Assembly (NCBI RefSeq): GCF_002257695.2
Contig: NZ_CP155571.1
Direction: 5' to 3' (one strand)
Length of the DNA stretch: 64,000 bases
Origin: Sporomusa acidovorans
Lineage (GTDB): Bacteria > Bacillota > Negativicutes > Sporomusales > Sporomusaceae
The notes below the pieces were generated by a model. It was not told the DNA's origin. It searched no databases and saw only the letters and a list, made by a program, of their open reading frames with translations. Position numbers and translations under genes: made by a program. Below are positions 43,920 to 51,994 of the stretch, in pieces (the first letter of the stretch is position 1; each line of letters starts with the position of its first letter).

Positions 43920-44990
43920 ATGGGATTATCCTTGGCTACTACTACCACACGCCTTACCCTGTTAATTAAGTTTGTCTATACCGTATTCCCGCTTGTTAAC
44001 AAGGAGCTTTCCCACTGGCAGGCTTATGCGGCTGCGCACGGTATGCGTGAACTAGCCGATCAGGCACTTGCCAGCATTACGAGCAAAAGTTTTCACTGCA
44101 AGGGCGGCAGCATATACAGCCTGTATAAAAATGTGCCTACCGCTGATTTTGTCCGGCTGGTAGTAGCTCTGCAGACCATCAGTGATTATCTTGACAACCT
44201 TTGTGACCGGGCCGGTGTTGTTGATGAGGATGCCTTTCGTCAACTCCATCTTGCCGTCACCGATGCTCTTGATCCGGATAGACCAATGAACGATTACTAT
44301 GCCGCCTATCCTTATAAAGATGACGGCGGCTATTTACATAACCTTGTTGCTGTCTGCCGTCAGGAGATTAACAAACTTCCTGCTTACCACTTGGTTAAAA
44401 CGGAAGCCTTGCGGCAAGCCGGGTTGTATAGCGAGCTCCAAACATTAAAACATCTGCATCCCAAAGTGCGCGAACAAAAACTGCTTTCCTGGATTCATGG
44501 CCATCTGCCCGACTATCCGGGAATTACCGCCTGGGAATTCGCCGCAGCTACCGGATCCACCCTCGGAATGTTTATGCTGTGTGCAATCGCCCATAATCCC
44601 GAACTGACCGCCGAGGAAGCCGAAAAAACTGCTGATGCCTATTTCCCCTGGATTAACGGCCTGCATATTCTGCTTGACTACTTTATAGACGAAGCGGAAG
44701 ACCGCCAGGGCGGCGACCTAAACTTTGTAGCGTATTATGAAAATAGCCAGCTTACCCTTGCACGTCTCACGTTTTTTATTAAACAGGCCTACGCTCAGGC
44801 CGGACAACTGCCGGAAACAACCTTTGCCCGCACGGTAGTGGACGGATTACTGGCCATGTATCTGTCTGATCCAAAAACCGAGCAGCCGGCGGAACAGACC
44901 ATCCGGCAAAGCCTGCTGCAAACGGTCGGCGGCTTTACCCGGTTGATGTACTTACTCTGCCGGCTGCTGCGAAAGAAACATATATTATAA
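43920..44990 (+). CDS. ytpB: DUF2600 (YtpB-like) terpene synthase
   Basis: A 356-aa protein of the DUF2600 family, whose Bacillus member YtpB makes tetraprenyl-beta-curcumene. All-helical, with Asp-rich motifs that would bind Mg-diphosphate (ISDYLDNLCDR near residue 90, LLDYFIDEAEDRQGGD near 245) and the conserved N-terminal FPLVNKELSHWQAYA and SLYKNVPTADF. It should convert a long prenyl diphosphate to a cyclic sesquarterpene at the membrane. AAGGAGGGCACT precedes the ATG, 30 bases after the Ppx stop, so the two are one operon. No squalene-hopene-type cyclase is present in the window. Confidence 0.88.
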   Translation: MGLSLATTTTRLTLLIKFVYTVFPLVNKELSHWQAYAAAHGMRELADQALASITSKSFHCKGGSIYSLYKNVPTADFVRLVVALQTISDYLDNLCDRAGVVDEDAFRQLHLAVTDALDPDRPMNDYYAAYPYKDDGGYLHNLVAVCRQEINKLPAYHLVKTEALRQAGLYSELQTLKHLHPKVREQKLLSWIHGHLPDYPGITAWEFAAATGSTLGMFMLCAIAHNPELTAEEAEKTADAYFPWINGLHILLDYFIDEAEDRQGGDLNFVAYYENSQLTLARLTFFIKQAYAQAGQLPETTFARTVVDGLLAMYLSDPKTEQPAEQTIRQSLLQTVGGFTRLMYLLCRLLRKKHIL

Positions 44991-44993
44991 AAA

Positions 44994-45076
44994 TAAAAGC
45001 GAGCTTGCTTGGTAACCTGCTTGTGATGCGGAATAGATCCGCCGGCAAGCAGTACGCAGCAAACTCGCTTTTTCAT
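44994..45076. terminator. Long branched terminator hairpin
   Basis: AAAAGCGAG pairs with CTCGCTTTTT at the ends, with inner helices TTGCT/AGCAA and CTGCTTG/CAAGCAG and CGG/CCG. It separates the convergent YtpB-like and M20 peptidase genes. Confidence 0.8.
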
Positions 45077-45112
45077 ATTCTGCGAAAAAGTATTATCAAT
45101 ATCCAGGATTCT

Positions 45113-46240
45113 CTACTTGTTAGCCTGTCCGGCAGCCTTGACGATTGCCAGCGTAAACGCACAAATATTATAGAGATCCTCTTCTTTGATAAATTCATCA
45201 GTAGTATGCACTTTGGACATACCCGTGCCGAGTACGACCGTGGGAACACCATAGCTATTAAAGAAGTTGGCGTCGCTGCCACCGCCGGTCGCCTTAATTA
45301 CCGGTGTGAGTCCGATACTTTCCGCAGCTTGGCGGGCAAGCTGCACAACAGGTGCTGTTTCTGGCAGTACATAGGCATCATATTTTTTCGAGATGCTGAC
45401 TTCGGCTCTGCCACCACTGGCTTTAACCGTTTCTTCAAATACTTGCCGCATATGCTCTGTCTGGGCAGTCAGTTTTTCCATATTGCGGCTGCGGGCTTCA
45501 GCCACAATCTTAACTTTGTCGGGCACAATGTTAGTCGCTGTTCCCCCTTCAATGATACCGATATTGGCCGTGGTCTCCTGGTCTATCCGGCCGTCACGGA
45601 TGCCGGCCAGCGCCTTGCCGGCCAAGACTATGGCATTGATACCCTCCTCAGGCGCAACACCCGCGTGGGCTTTCTTCCCGTGAACGATAATTTCCAATTG
45701 ATTCTGGCCAGGCGCCATATTGACAATTTCCCCCGGTGAACCGCTGGAATCCAACGCATACCCGAAATCAGCCTTGAGTAAAGACGGATCGATATTTTTA
45801 GAGCCATTGAGACCGCCTTCCTCGGCTACCGTGAAAACGACCTGGATATTGCCATGAGGAATATTTTGCTCTTTGATCACACGTAGAACTTCCAGGATCG
45901 CTACTACACCGGATTTGTCATCAGAACCAAGGATCGTATCCCCGGCTGACGTAATGATGCCATCTTTTAGAACAGGCTGAATGTTGCCGCAGGGTTCCAC
46001 ACAATCAAGATGGGCCGTAAAAAGTATTCCGGGAGCCCCGGCTGCCGTACCGGGTAAAAAGGCTATCACATTGCCGCAATTGCCGCCAATTTTACCACCG
46101 GTGTCATCTTCCGTTACTTCTGTATGTAAGTTGACCAGTTTCTGTTTAATAACATCAGCCACCTGCCGTTCTGCACGGGTAGAGCATTTAATCTGTACCA
46201 GTTCATAAAATTCGTCAAGTATCCGCTTTCTGTTAATCAT
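45113..46240 (-). CDS. M20 family peptidase, PepT-like
   Basis: About 375 aa, a dinuclear zinc peptidase: metal and catalytic residues in FTAHLDCVEPC, ILGSDDKSGVV, FTVAEEGGLNGSKN, GYALDSSG and the final His in SKVHTTDEF, with a lid domain (residues 180-295). It resembles the PepT2/YqjE group that removes N-terminal residues from tri- or dipeptides. The ATG at 46240 follows AGGAGGGAATCAA; 13 codons of open frame upstream lack a site. Cytoplasmic. Confidence 0.9.
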   Translation of the reverse strand: MINRKRILDEFYELVQIKCSTRAERQVADVIKQKLVNLHTEVTEDDTGGKIGGNCGNVIAFLPGTAAGAPGILFTAHLDCVEPCGNIQPVLKDGIITSAGDTILGSDDKSGVVAILEVLRVIKEQNIPHGNIQVVFTVAEEGGLNGSKNIDPSLLKADFGYALDSSGSPGEIVNMAPGQNQLEIIVHGKKAHAGVAPEEGINAIVLAGKALAGIRDGRIDQETTANIGIIEGGTATNIVPDKVKIVAEARSRNMEKLTAQTEHMRQVFEETVKASGGRAEVSISKKYDAYVLPETAPVVQLARQAAESIGLTPVIKATGGGSDANFFNSYGVPTVVLGTGMSKVHTTDEFIKEEDLYNICAFTLAIVKAAGQANK

Positions 46241-46418
46241 TTGATTCCCTCCTACATATTTAATGCCGCACCCTGTCATATTAAAAACAGTAGCTGGCCT
46301 GCTGACATAAAAAGCGGCCTGGCCTATGCCATCCCCTTGCGGACAGGTAAGAAATACAGCCGGTTCCTTAAGGGTATTTGGAGTATTTTATTTAGCATTT
46401 GTAGAAAGGGTGCTCATC

Positions 46419-46736
46419 ATGCCAAAAACAATTGCATTAGCCCACTATAATCAAAAACTGGCTAATGAACTTACCCACCAGGGGTTCCTGGTTGTAGACG
46501 GCACTTATTCTTCCCGCCCAGGCCAAACGGCGGATGCCTACCTGTATACCAGTTACCGTCCGGACACCGATGATGGTTGCCTATGCCGGCACGAACCTGC
46601 CGATATTTGTCTTGGCAATTATCATTATACCATAATTGACCATCCTGCCACTATTTATCTCAATATAACCGGCCTAACAACCGACCAGATAGCTGACAGG
46701 CTGCACCGGGAATTGGCCCGCAGCGCCAGACCGTAG
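46419..46736 (+). CDS. YkuS/UPF0180-like small protein
   Basis: A 105-aa protein starting MPKTIALAHYNQKLANELTH, followed by QGFLVVDGTYSS, close in pattern to UPF0180 (YkuS) proteins of Bacillus but with a longer C-terminal part (CLCRHEPADICLGNYHY, three Cys). Function unknown. The ATG at 46419 follows AAAGGGTGCTCATC; a further 31 codons of open frame upstream look non-coding. Convergent with dinB. Confidence 0.6.
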   Translation: MPKTIALAHYNQKLANELTHQGFLVVDGTYSSRPGQTADAYLYTSYRPDTDDGCLCRHEPADICLGNYHYTIIDHPATIYLNITGLTTDQIADRLHRELARSARP

Positions 46737-46742
46737 GCCTGT

Positions 46743-47903
46743 TTACCGCTTCCGGGCTATCATTGTCGGCCCGCGCATAACGGTCCCTTCTCCAAAACGC
46801 TCCTTGAGTTTATCAACGGCCTTGGCGACAGCCTCCGCCTTTTTATCTTCCTGCTCAAAAAGGGATAGCTGACTGCCGCTTGTCACCAAACCACTGACGG
46901 CAACCCCCAGCAGCCTAACGCCCTCATTTAACGAAACCCTGCCTAACAATTCTTCGGCAACATGATAAATTGATTCATCGAGATTAACAGCAACCCCCAG
47001 CGTGTGACTGCGGGTAGTCGTGCGAAATGAGGCAAAGCGTACTTTGACGGTTACTGTCCGCCCGCTTAGCCCCTGCCTTCTAAGCCGCCAGCCTACCTTT
47101 TCTACCTGAGCCCATAATTCGGTCTTAAGCTCTTCAATGCCAAACAAATCCGTCGAGAAAGTAGTTTCCTTACCAATCGATTTTGGCTGGCAGTCAGATT
47201 CAACCTGACGGTCATCCTGTCCGTTGGCCAGCTGATGCAACGTATGCCCGAACTGGCCGCAATATTTGACAAGCAAGCTAGGATCAGCCGCAGCCACCTG
47301 GCCAATTGTTTTCAGCCCTATTTTAAGCAGTATTTCCGTTGTGTTTTTGCCTACACCCCATAACCGGCTGACCGGTATATCGGCCAATATCCTGTCGATT
47401 TCATCAGGACGGATGACCATTAATCCATCCGGCTTATTCATATCAGAAGCAAGCTTTGCCAGAAATTTATTGGGAGCTACCCCTGCCGAAGCGGTAAGGG
47501 CAAGTTCGGTTTGGATGCGTTTTTTTATTGTAACGGCAATATCGACAGGACTGGTAAATAGCCCCTCCATACCGGTCACATCAAGGAAAGCCTCATCCAA
47601 AGACAAAGGTTCCACCAAGGGCGAATATTCGCTAAATATCCTTAGAAGCTCGCTGGAAACTTTACTGTATTTTGCGTGATCAGTCGCTAAAAAAATTCCC
47701 TGCGGGCATCGCCGCCGGGCTTCTAGCGTTGACATAGCCGAATGAACCCCGTATTTACGAGCTTCATAGGAGGCAGTAGATACAACGCCGCGTGTCCCCG
47801 TTCCTCCAATAATTACCGGGCAACCCCGCAATTGGGGATTATCCCGCTGTTCAACAGCGGCAAAAAAAGCATCCATATCCACGTGAATAATCCAGCGTTG
47901 CAT
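46743..47903 (-). CDS. dinB: DNA polymerase IV
   Basis: A 386-aa Y-family polymerase: HVDMDAFFAAVEQ with catalytic Asp, steric-gate region, LSLDEAFLDVTG with the paired Asp/Glu, the helix-hairpin-helix VSRLWGVGKNT and little-finger domain. The C-terminal beta-clamp motif is plausibly QLSLFEQ. It copies damaged DNA. The ATG follows GAGGTGAGTCA. A LexA box lies 27 bases upstream, so it is SOS-induced. Confidence 0.95.
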   Translation of the reverse strand: MQRWIIHVDMDAFFAAVEQRDNPQLRGCPVIIGGTGTRGVVSTASYEARKYGVHSAMSTLEARRRCPQGIFLATDHAKYSKVSSELLRIFSEYSPLVEPLSLDEAFLDVTGMEGLFTSPVDIAVTIKKRIQTELALTASAGVAPNKFLAKLASDMNKPDGLMVIRPDEIDRILADIPVSRLWGVGKNTTEILLKIGLKTIGQVAAADPSLLVKYCGQFGHTLHQLANGQDDRQVESDCQPKSIGKETTFSTDLFGIEELKTELWAQVEKVGWRLRRQGLSGRTVTVKVRFASFRTTTRSHTLGVAVNLDESIYHVAEELLGRVSLNEGVRLLGVAVSGLVTSGSQLSLFEQEDKKAEAVAKAVDKLKERFGEGTVMRGPTMIARKR

Positions 47904-47929
47904 TGACTCACCTCAGTGTTCTTATTTTA

Positions 47930-47943
47930 AGAACATGTGTTCT
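47930..47943. promoter_or_regulatory. LexA (SOS) box of dinB
   Basis: AGAACATGTGTTCT is a perfect palindrome containing the Firmicute GAAC-N4-GTTC core, placed over the dinB promoter region. Confidence 0.9.
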
Positions 47944-48150
47944 ATTTAATTATATACCCATTTCTAAAAATAATCAATCTGGGGACCATTTACAAATTCA
48001 GGACCAAAGTTACTTTAAAAATCGAATAAAAACGATTGTCCTGCGCCCGGATAATACGGATAGCTCTTATTTTGATAAAAAAACATTTCTGTTCAGCATT
48101 GAGCTGTCGGAAAAAGTATTCCCTTTGGCCAACATTCATTTAATTAAAAT

Positions 48151-48194
48151 AAAAAGTCCTGACAGTTCATTGGGATGAACTGCCAGGACTTTTA
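48151..48194 (-). terminator. Intrinsic terminator of the Mrr-fold gene
   Basis: AAAAGTCCTG-CAGTTCAT and ATGAACTG-CAGGACTTTT pair around CCCA, with T tracts on both sides, 50 nt after the stop. Confidence 0.85.
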
Positions 48195-48244
48195 TTTTTA
48201 CAAAAAAACTTATAACTGAAGTCTGAGCCAGCGCCGAGTCTTTT

Positions 48245-49003
48245 CTAGCGGCGGAAATAATGCAATATGCTGTCTAAAATATCAGCTAGCATCTCTTTGC
48301 CATGAATTTGATTCATATTCGCTAATTCAACATCAAACGTTATATTATCCAGTTTAATAAACGGCACCAGTTCATGGTTTGTCTGTAAAAAAGCAGAATC
48401 GTTAAAAGTATGTACAATGGTTTGCGGCCCGCCGGCAGTGGCTTGCAATTGTTTGCCATATTGGTCGAAAATTCGTTGCACAGTAGTCACGCAATTGCCA
48501 TTTTCATCATAAATAAAACTATATCTGGGATCGGCACTTACAGCCACCGGCTCGTTACCCAATCCGGCTTTTTCCTTGGCCTCTTTGACCCATGCCTTAT
48601 CTACATTAACCCGGATATTGCTGACAACCGGTTCCCATACCTCGCCGGCGGCCGGTGCTGCCAGTTCGCAGAGGAGAATACCCGCAGTAGCCGCCATCTC
48701 TTTGATATCTTTCTGGTACACCGGTGAAGTTACAATGATTCCCATAACCTGACCGGGTACATCCCTGACAATACGCAGGAATTTGGATAACTCTTCCAGC
48801 GTTGTCCGTTCTGTGGCTTGAATAACTGTTTTATAAGTAATATCGCCATCAGTAAATTCCCAGTACACATCGGCTTCATGGGTCGTTGTCCGGCCTTCAA
48901 TCACAGCATGGTACTTTTCTTGCAGCGTTTTTACCGTATCCACATCAGCAATGGCCTCATAGATCTCGCGGACAGCCTGCTGATAAATACTTGGACTTGT
49001 CAA
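48245..49003 (-). CDS. Mrr-like restriction-endonuclease-fold protein, degenerate
   Basis: A 252-aa protein whose first 130 residues follow the Mrr/PD-(D/E)xK layout: HEADVYWEF (acidic residue), YKTVIQATERT where an active enzyme would have ExK, and the later GIIVTSPVYQKDIKEMA and GILLCEL strand. The catalytic Lys is not at the expected place, so nuclease activity is doubtful. The C-terminal half matches nothing known to me. The TTG start at 49003 follows GGTGGTGTTATA. No methylase gene is adjacent. Confidence 0.6.
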   Translation of the reverse strand: MTSPSIYQQAVREIYEAIADVDTVKTLQEKYHAVIEGRTTTHEADVYWEFTDGDITYKTVIQATERTTLEELSKFLRIVRDVPGQVMGIIVTSPVYQKDIKEMAATAGILLCELAAPAAGEVWEPVVSNIRVNVDKAWVKEAKEKAGLGNEPVAVSADPRYSFIYDENGNCVTTVQRIFDQYGKQLQATAGGPQTIVHTFNDSAFLQTNHELVPFIKLDNITFDVELANMNQIHGKEMLADILDSILHYFRR

Positions 49004-49089
49004 TATAACACCACCATACTTATTTTTGCCTATATTATATATTACCGCTAATTGCCTTCAAATACAATTTTTACCCGGTTATTTCCCGT

Positions 49090-50049
49090 TTACTCCCAAC
49101 CCGGACGATATATCTCCCGCCGCAGTGTTGCGCTTTTGTTAAAACCTCCGGGCTCCGCCCGCTCGGCTTCACGGTAAAATTGTTCTGTCTTAGCACTGAG
49201 ATTATCCAGATAATGCAGCAGTTCTGCCTCTAAAAACATGGGTTCTACCGGACTTCCCCACTCAGCTTGCCCGTGATGAGAGAGAATACAATGCTTGAGC
49301 ATTAAACTGATTTCTGCCTCCAGTCCTACCGACTGACAGGCACTCTCCAGCATTTCCAAGCCAAGCGAAATATGCCGCAGCAATTTCCCCTCCCGGGTGA
49401 AACCTATACCCATACCCAGCATATCTACTTCGATTTCCCGTACCTTGCCGATATCATGAACCAAAGCCGCTGCCAAAAGAATGTCCCTTTTTATCTTATC
49501 ATTGCGCTTGCAGTAATCGAGAGCTCCCACCGCAACCTCAAGTGTATGCTCAAGCAAGCCGCCAATATAGGCATGATGATTTTTGACGGCACCCGGATGA
49601 CGCTTAAACTTTTCAGCAAATTGCCGGTCATCAACAAAAATACCTGTTAACAGCTTTCTCAGGCCTTCATGCCCGACATTGGCAATTATGCTTTTGAGTT
49701 CAACATACATATCGTCTATCGGCCTCGGTGCCATCATCCCCAGGCTGCTCAAAGACTGGTCGACTTCCGCCGGCAACGGCAGAAAAACACTCTCAATTGT
49801 CAATTGCGGGCTGTCTTTAAAATAATCCAGCGTAGCGTCAATTCGCAGTACACCATTCTTCTGAAATAATGCGACTCGTTCAGTGGGTATATCCCAGTAC
49901 TTAGCCGGCACCTCAAAGCTATGATCGCTTATCAGGCAATCGCCATATGCTTTACCGTTTCTCGCGGTTTTAACCTCAAACCGTGAAATCCGGTATATCC
50001 CTGTTATTTTAAATCCTTTTGGATTCTTAACCAATTCCCCAAGTTTCAC
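49090..50049 (-). CDS. yhaM: YhaM-like 3'-5' exoribonuclease
   Basis: About 319 aa. An N-terminal OB-fold (residues 1-90, VKLGELVKNPKGFKITGIYR) precedes an HD domain (HHAYIGGLLEHTLEVAVGAL, ALVHDIGK, ILSHHGQAEWGSP). This is the YhaM architecture, a Mn-dependent exonuclease active on RNA and single-stranded DNA. The GTG at 50049 has GGAGGAG upstream; a longer frame begins at 50085. Confidence 0.9.
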   Translation of the reverse strand: MKLGELVKNPKGFKITGIYRISRFEVKTARNGKAYGDCLISDHSFEVPAKYWDIPTERVALFQKNGVLRIDATLDYFKDSPQLTIESVFLPLPAEVDQSLSSLGMMAPRPIDDMYVELKSIIANVGHEGLRKLLTGIFVDDRQFAEKFKRHPGAVKNHHAYIGGLLEHTLEVAVGALDYCKRNDKIKRDILLAAALVHDIGKVREIEVDMLGMGIGFTREGKLLRHISLGLEMLESACQSVGLEAEISLMLKHCILSHHGQAEWGSPVEPMFLEAELLHYLDNLSAKTEQFYREAERAEPGGFNKSATLRREIYRPGWE

Positions 50050-50196
50050 TCTATGTTCTCCTCCAATACCCCTTCTCATTCGCATTTATCGGCAAATACT
50101 CTATCAAATTCTCTTTGCCTTCGAAAAAATCCTTTATCGTACTCACCTTTCAGGATCACAGCAATATAATATATCAGAAAATATAAGGGGGGTTTT

Positions 50197-50424
50197 ATGT
50201 TGGCATCTTATGACAAAATTATAAAATACATTGTAGAAAAAATTCAGTCCGCACTCCTGCCACTTGAGCAAATAGCCAAGTCCCAGGAAATTATTATAGC
50301 GCAAAATAAACAAATCATTGATTTACTGACACAACTAAATACCGGCAGGCAAAACGGCAGTGAACCATGCGAAGAAAATACTCCTGCGCCCGTTGTAGTC
50401 GTCGAAACTGATCTAAGAGAATAG
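50197..50424 (+). CDS. Small coiled-coil protein, unknown
   Basis: A 75-aa protein. Residues 5-50 form a likely amphipathic coiled coil (IIKYIVEKIQSALLPLEQIA, IAQNKQIIDLLTQL), followed by a polar tail with ENTPAPVVVVETDLRE. AGGGGGGTTTT precedes the ATG. No family recognised. Confidence 0.55.
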   Translation: MLASYDKIIKYIVEKIQSALLPLEQIAKSQEIIIAQNKQIIDLLTQLNTGRQNGSEPCEENTPAPVVVVETDLRE

Positions 50425-50550
50425 ATAGCAACTATTAAAAATTGTTCGTAAGGGCTTGTTTTTTACAAGTATACCTTATATAATGAAATTACTATAATTT
50501 ACAAATTTAACCAAATATATTTTGTTAACTAACTCGCTCTCCGTCGCAGC

Positions 50551-50584
50551 AAAAAAACACGGCACATGAATGGCCGTGTTTTTA
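50551..50584 (+). terminator. Intrinsic terminator
   Basis: AAAAACACGGC pairs with GCCGTGTTTTTA around ACATGAATG, about 125 nt after the coiled-coil gene. Confidence 0.8.
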
Positions 50585-50716
50585 TTTTCAGCTAATATAT
50601 CTGGGAAATAGCCGACCATGCCTCTAAAGAATTGCAAGTGGCTTTAACATCAGTATTTTTTATTAACATAGTTTTCTTATCCACCTGGCAGCTTACATAG
50701 TAGAAAGGTGATTCTT

Positions 50717-50893
50717 ATGCCTTTGACTCGAAAAGAAAAACGAAGGATTTATGAGGAAGAGCTCGAGCGTATGAAGGCCCGCGAACGTATTAAGGTTGTG
50801 TTAAAAAACCGGTCCCAATCTTCCTGGGCCATGAATTGGGTTATTATTGCCGGCTTTTTGATCATGCTGTATATTGTTTTGGGTGGAAAATAA
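50717..50893 (+). CDS. 58-aa tail-anchored membrane protein, unknown
   Basis: A highly charged, helical head (MPLTRKEKRRIYEEELERMK; KARERIKVVLKNR) and one C-terminal helix (WVIIAGFLIMLYIVLGGK), so it would be anchored with its head in the cytoplasm. GAAAGGTGATTCTT precedes the ATG. Function unknown; the next gene downstream is the anti-TRAP-like zinc protein, 78 bases on. Confidence 0.65.
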   Translation: MPLTRKEKRRIYEEELERMKARERIKVVLKNRSQSSWAMNWVIIAGFLIMLYIVLGGK

Positions 50894-50971
50894 TATGGAT
50901 TTCAGCAACAACATATTGACAGGATCACCAGATTATGAGAAATTTTAATTAAAAAACTAAGGAGTTTATCC

Positions 50972-51139
50972 ATGGGCACTAACCTAACATTGGAAGAGAC
51001 TTGTACTGCCTGTAAAGGCTTAGGCAAAATTGGCACTAAGCCTTGTCAAAACTGCCAGGGTACGGGAACGGTTTTAAACGAAGCCGGGAAAAAAATCCTC
51101 AATTACTTGCGTAACAGCATACGTACTTCCGAACATTAA
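50972..51139 (+). CDS. Anti-TRAP-like DnaJ-type zinc protein
   Basis: A 55-aa protein with two CxxCxG knuckles (CTACKGLG and CQNCQGTG), followed by a short helix (LNEAGKKILNYLRNSI). Size, spacing and C-terminal helix match Bacillus anti-TRAP (RtpA, 53 aa), which binds the tryptophan attenuation protein. AAGGAG lies seven bases before the ATG and a strong terminator follows. Homology is inferred from memory; a free-standing DnaJ-type zinc knuckle of other function is the alternative. Confidence 0.7.
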   Translation: MGTNLTLEETCTACKGLGKIGTKPCQNCQGTGTVLNEAGKKILNYLRNSIRTSEH

Positions 51140-51164
51140 ACTTTTATGGTACGGTAACTGCTTT

Positions 51165-51209
51165 AAACAGAAAAACAGCATTCCCCGTGGAATAGCTGTT
51201 TTTCTGTTT
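51165..51209. terminator. Intrinsic terminator
   Basis: AAACAGAAAAACAGC pairs with GCTGTTTTTCTGTTT, with an inner ATTCC/GGAAT stem. It ends the anti-TRAP-like gene. The 210 bases beyond (51210-51420) show nothing. Confidence 0.85.
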
Positions 51210-51420
51210 CTTAACAACACACATTTTTTCCCTTACTTAAAAATAGCCGAAAGGGAATTACACACTGTGTAAATTGTTAGCAAAGCTGTAAAAATTACAA
51301 TAGGATTATTGCGGAACCGTAGCAAACCAGCTTTCACCTCACTTTTTGCTAAGCTAGTTTATACTATTCCCAATTTCTCGCTATGTTAAACAACACATTC
51401 TCGTAATCAATGGTTAACAG

Positions 51421-51455
51421 AAAAAGAAATAACCGCGCTGACTCCAGCGCGGCTT
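51421..51455 (-). terminator. Terminator of the 35-aa microprotein gene
   Basis: On the minus strand CCGCGCTG and CAGCGCGG pair around GAGT, followed by TTATTTCTTTTT. Confidence 0.85.
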
Positions 51456-51499
51456 CCATGCAACACCACTGTTGTTGTGATTTGCATTTTCCAGGCGGT

Positions 51500-51607
51500 T
51501 TAACAAGTACTGGTACCATCATCTCCAAAAGCCGGGAATAGCAAAACAAATAAACTAATAACTAAGAGGACAAACCAAAGTTCCCTGTTAGCACCCCACC
51601 AAAACAC
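51500..51607 (-). CDS. 35-aa membrane microprotein
   Basis: GTG start with AAAGGAGGAATTGGG in front. The product starts (M)FWWGANRELW, has one hydrophobic helix (FVLLVISLFVLLFPAF) and ends GDDGTSTC. The strong site and dedicated terminator argue for a real gene. Its Cys-ended tail resembles that of the 39-aa microprotein at 32.8 kb. Function unknown. Confidence 0.6.
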   Translation of the reverse strand: MFWWGANRELWFVLLVISLFVLLFPAFGDDGTSTC

Positions 51608-51792
51608 CCCAATTCCTCCTTTGTCGATAAAGATAGTTAATCTACTGTATACTATTCGAAAATCAATAATCGTGTTACCATCGCCAAAATTACTAGCTTT
51701 CGCATAAGAAAAGACTTGGCTTGTGCCAAAGCCGCCTGTACCCCTTTAGGAGGTATAGGGTGAGTGTATTCCCGCTTGTTGAAACCTAGGCT

Positions 51793-51912
51793 TTACTCTG
51801 ACCAGAAAGCATTGCCAATAAATAAGAAGACCAGACTAAGAATGATAATAATAATCCAAATAAAGCTATCTCTAAAAAAAAATTCACCAGTACAAAATTG
51901 TCGATTATCCAT
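51793..51912 (-). CDS. 39-aa membrane microprotein
   Basis: ATG start preceded by AAAGGAGGAAATTGTC. A polar head (MDNRQFCTGEFFFRDS) is followed by one hydrophobic helix (FIWIIIIILSLVFLFIG) and NAFWSE. It lies in tandem with the 35-aa gene on the same strand; a small GGCTT/AAGCC hairpin (51718-51733) sits between. Function unknown. Confidence 0.6.
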   Translation of the reverse strand: MDNRQFCTGEFFFRDSFIWIIIIILSLVFLFIGNAFWSE

Positions 51913-51994
51913 GACAATTTCCTCCTTTGAATCCATCACTTATCTTATTGTATGCCGGAAACAATGAATGTGCGCTAGGCCTTCGCTAAGGAAA

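Noticed and set aside
47903..48178. 91-codon plus-strand frame between dinB and the Mrr-fold gene
   Set aside because: It starts inside the dinB start region, runs through the SOS box, and its stop lies in a terminator hairpin that serves the opposite strand. No ribosome site.
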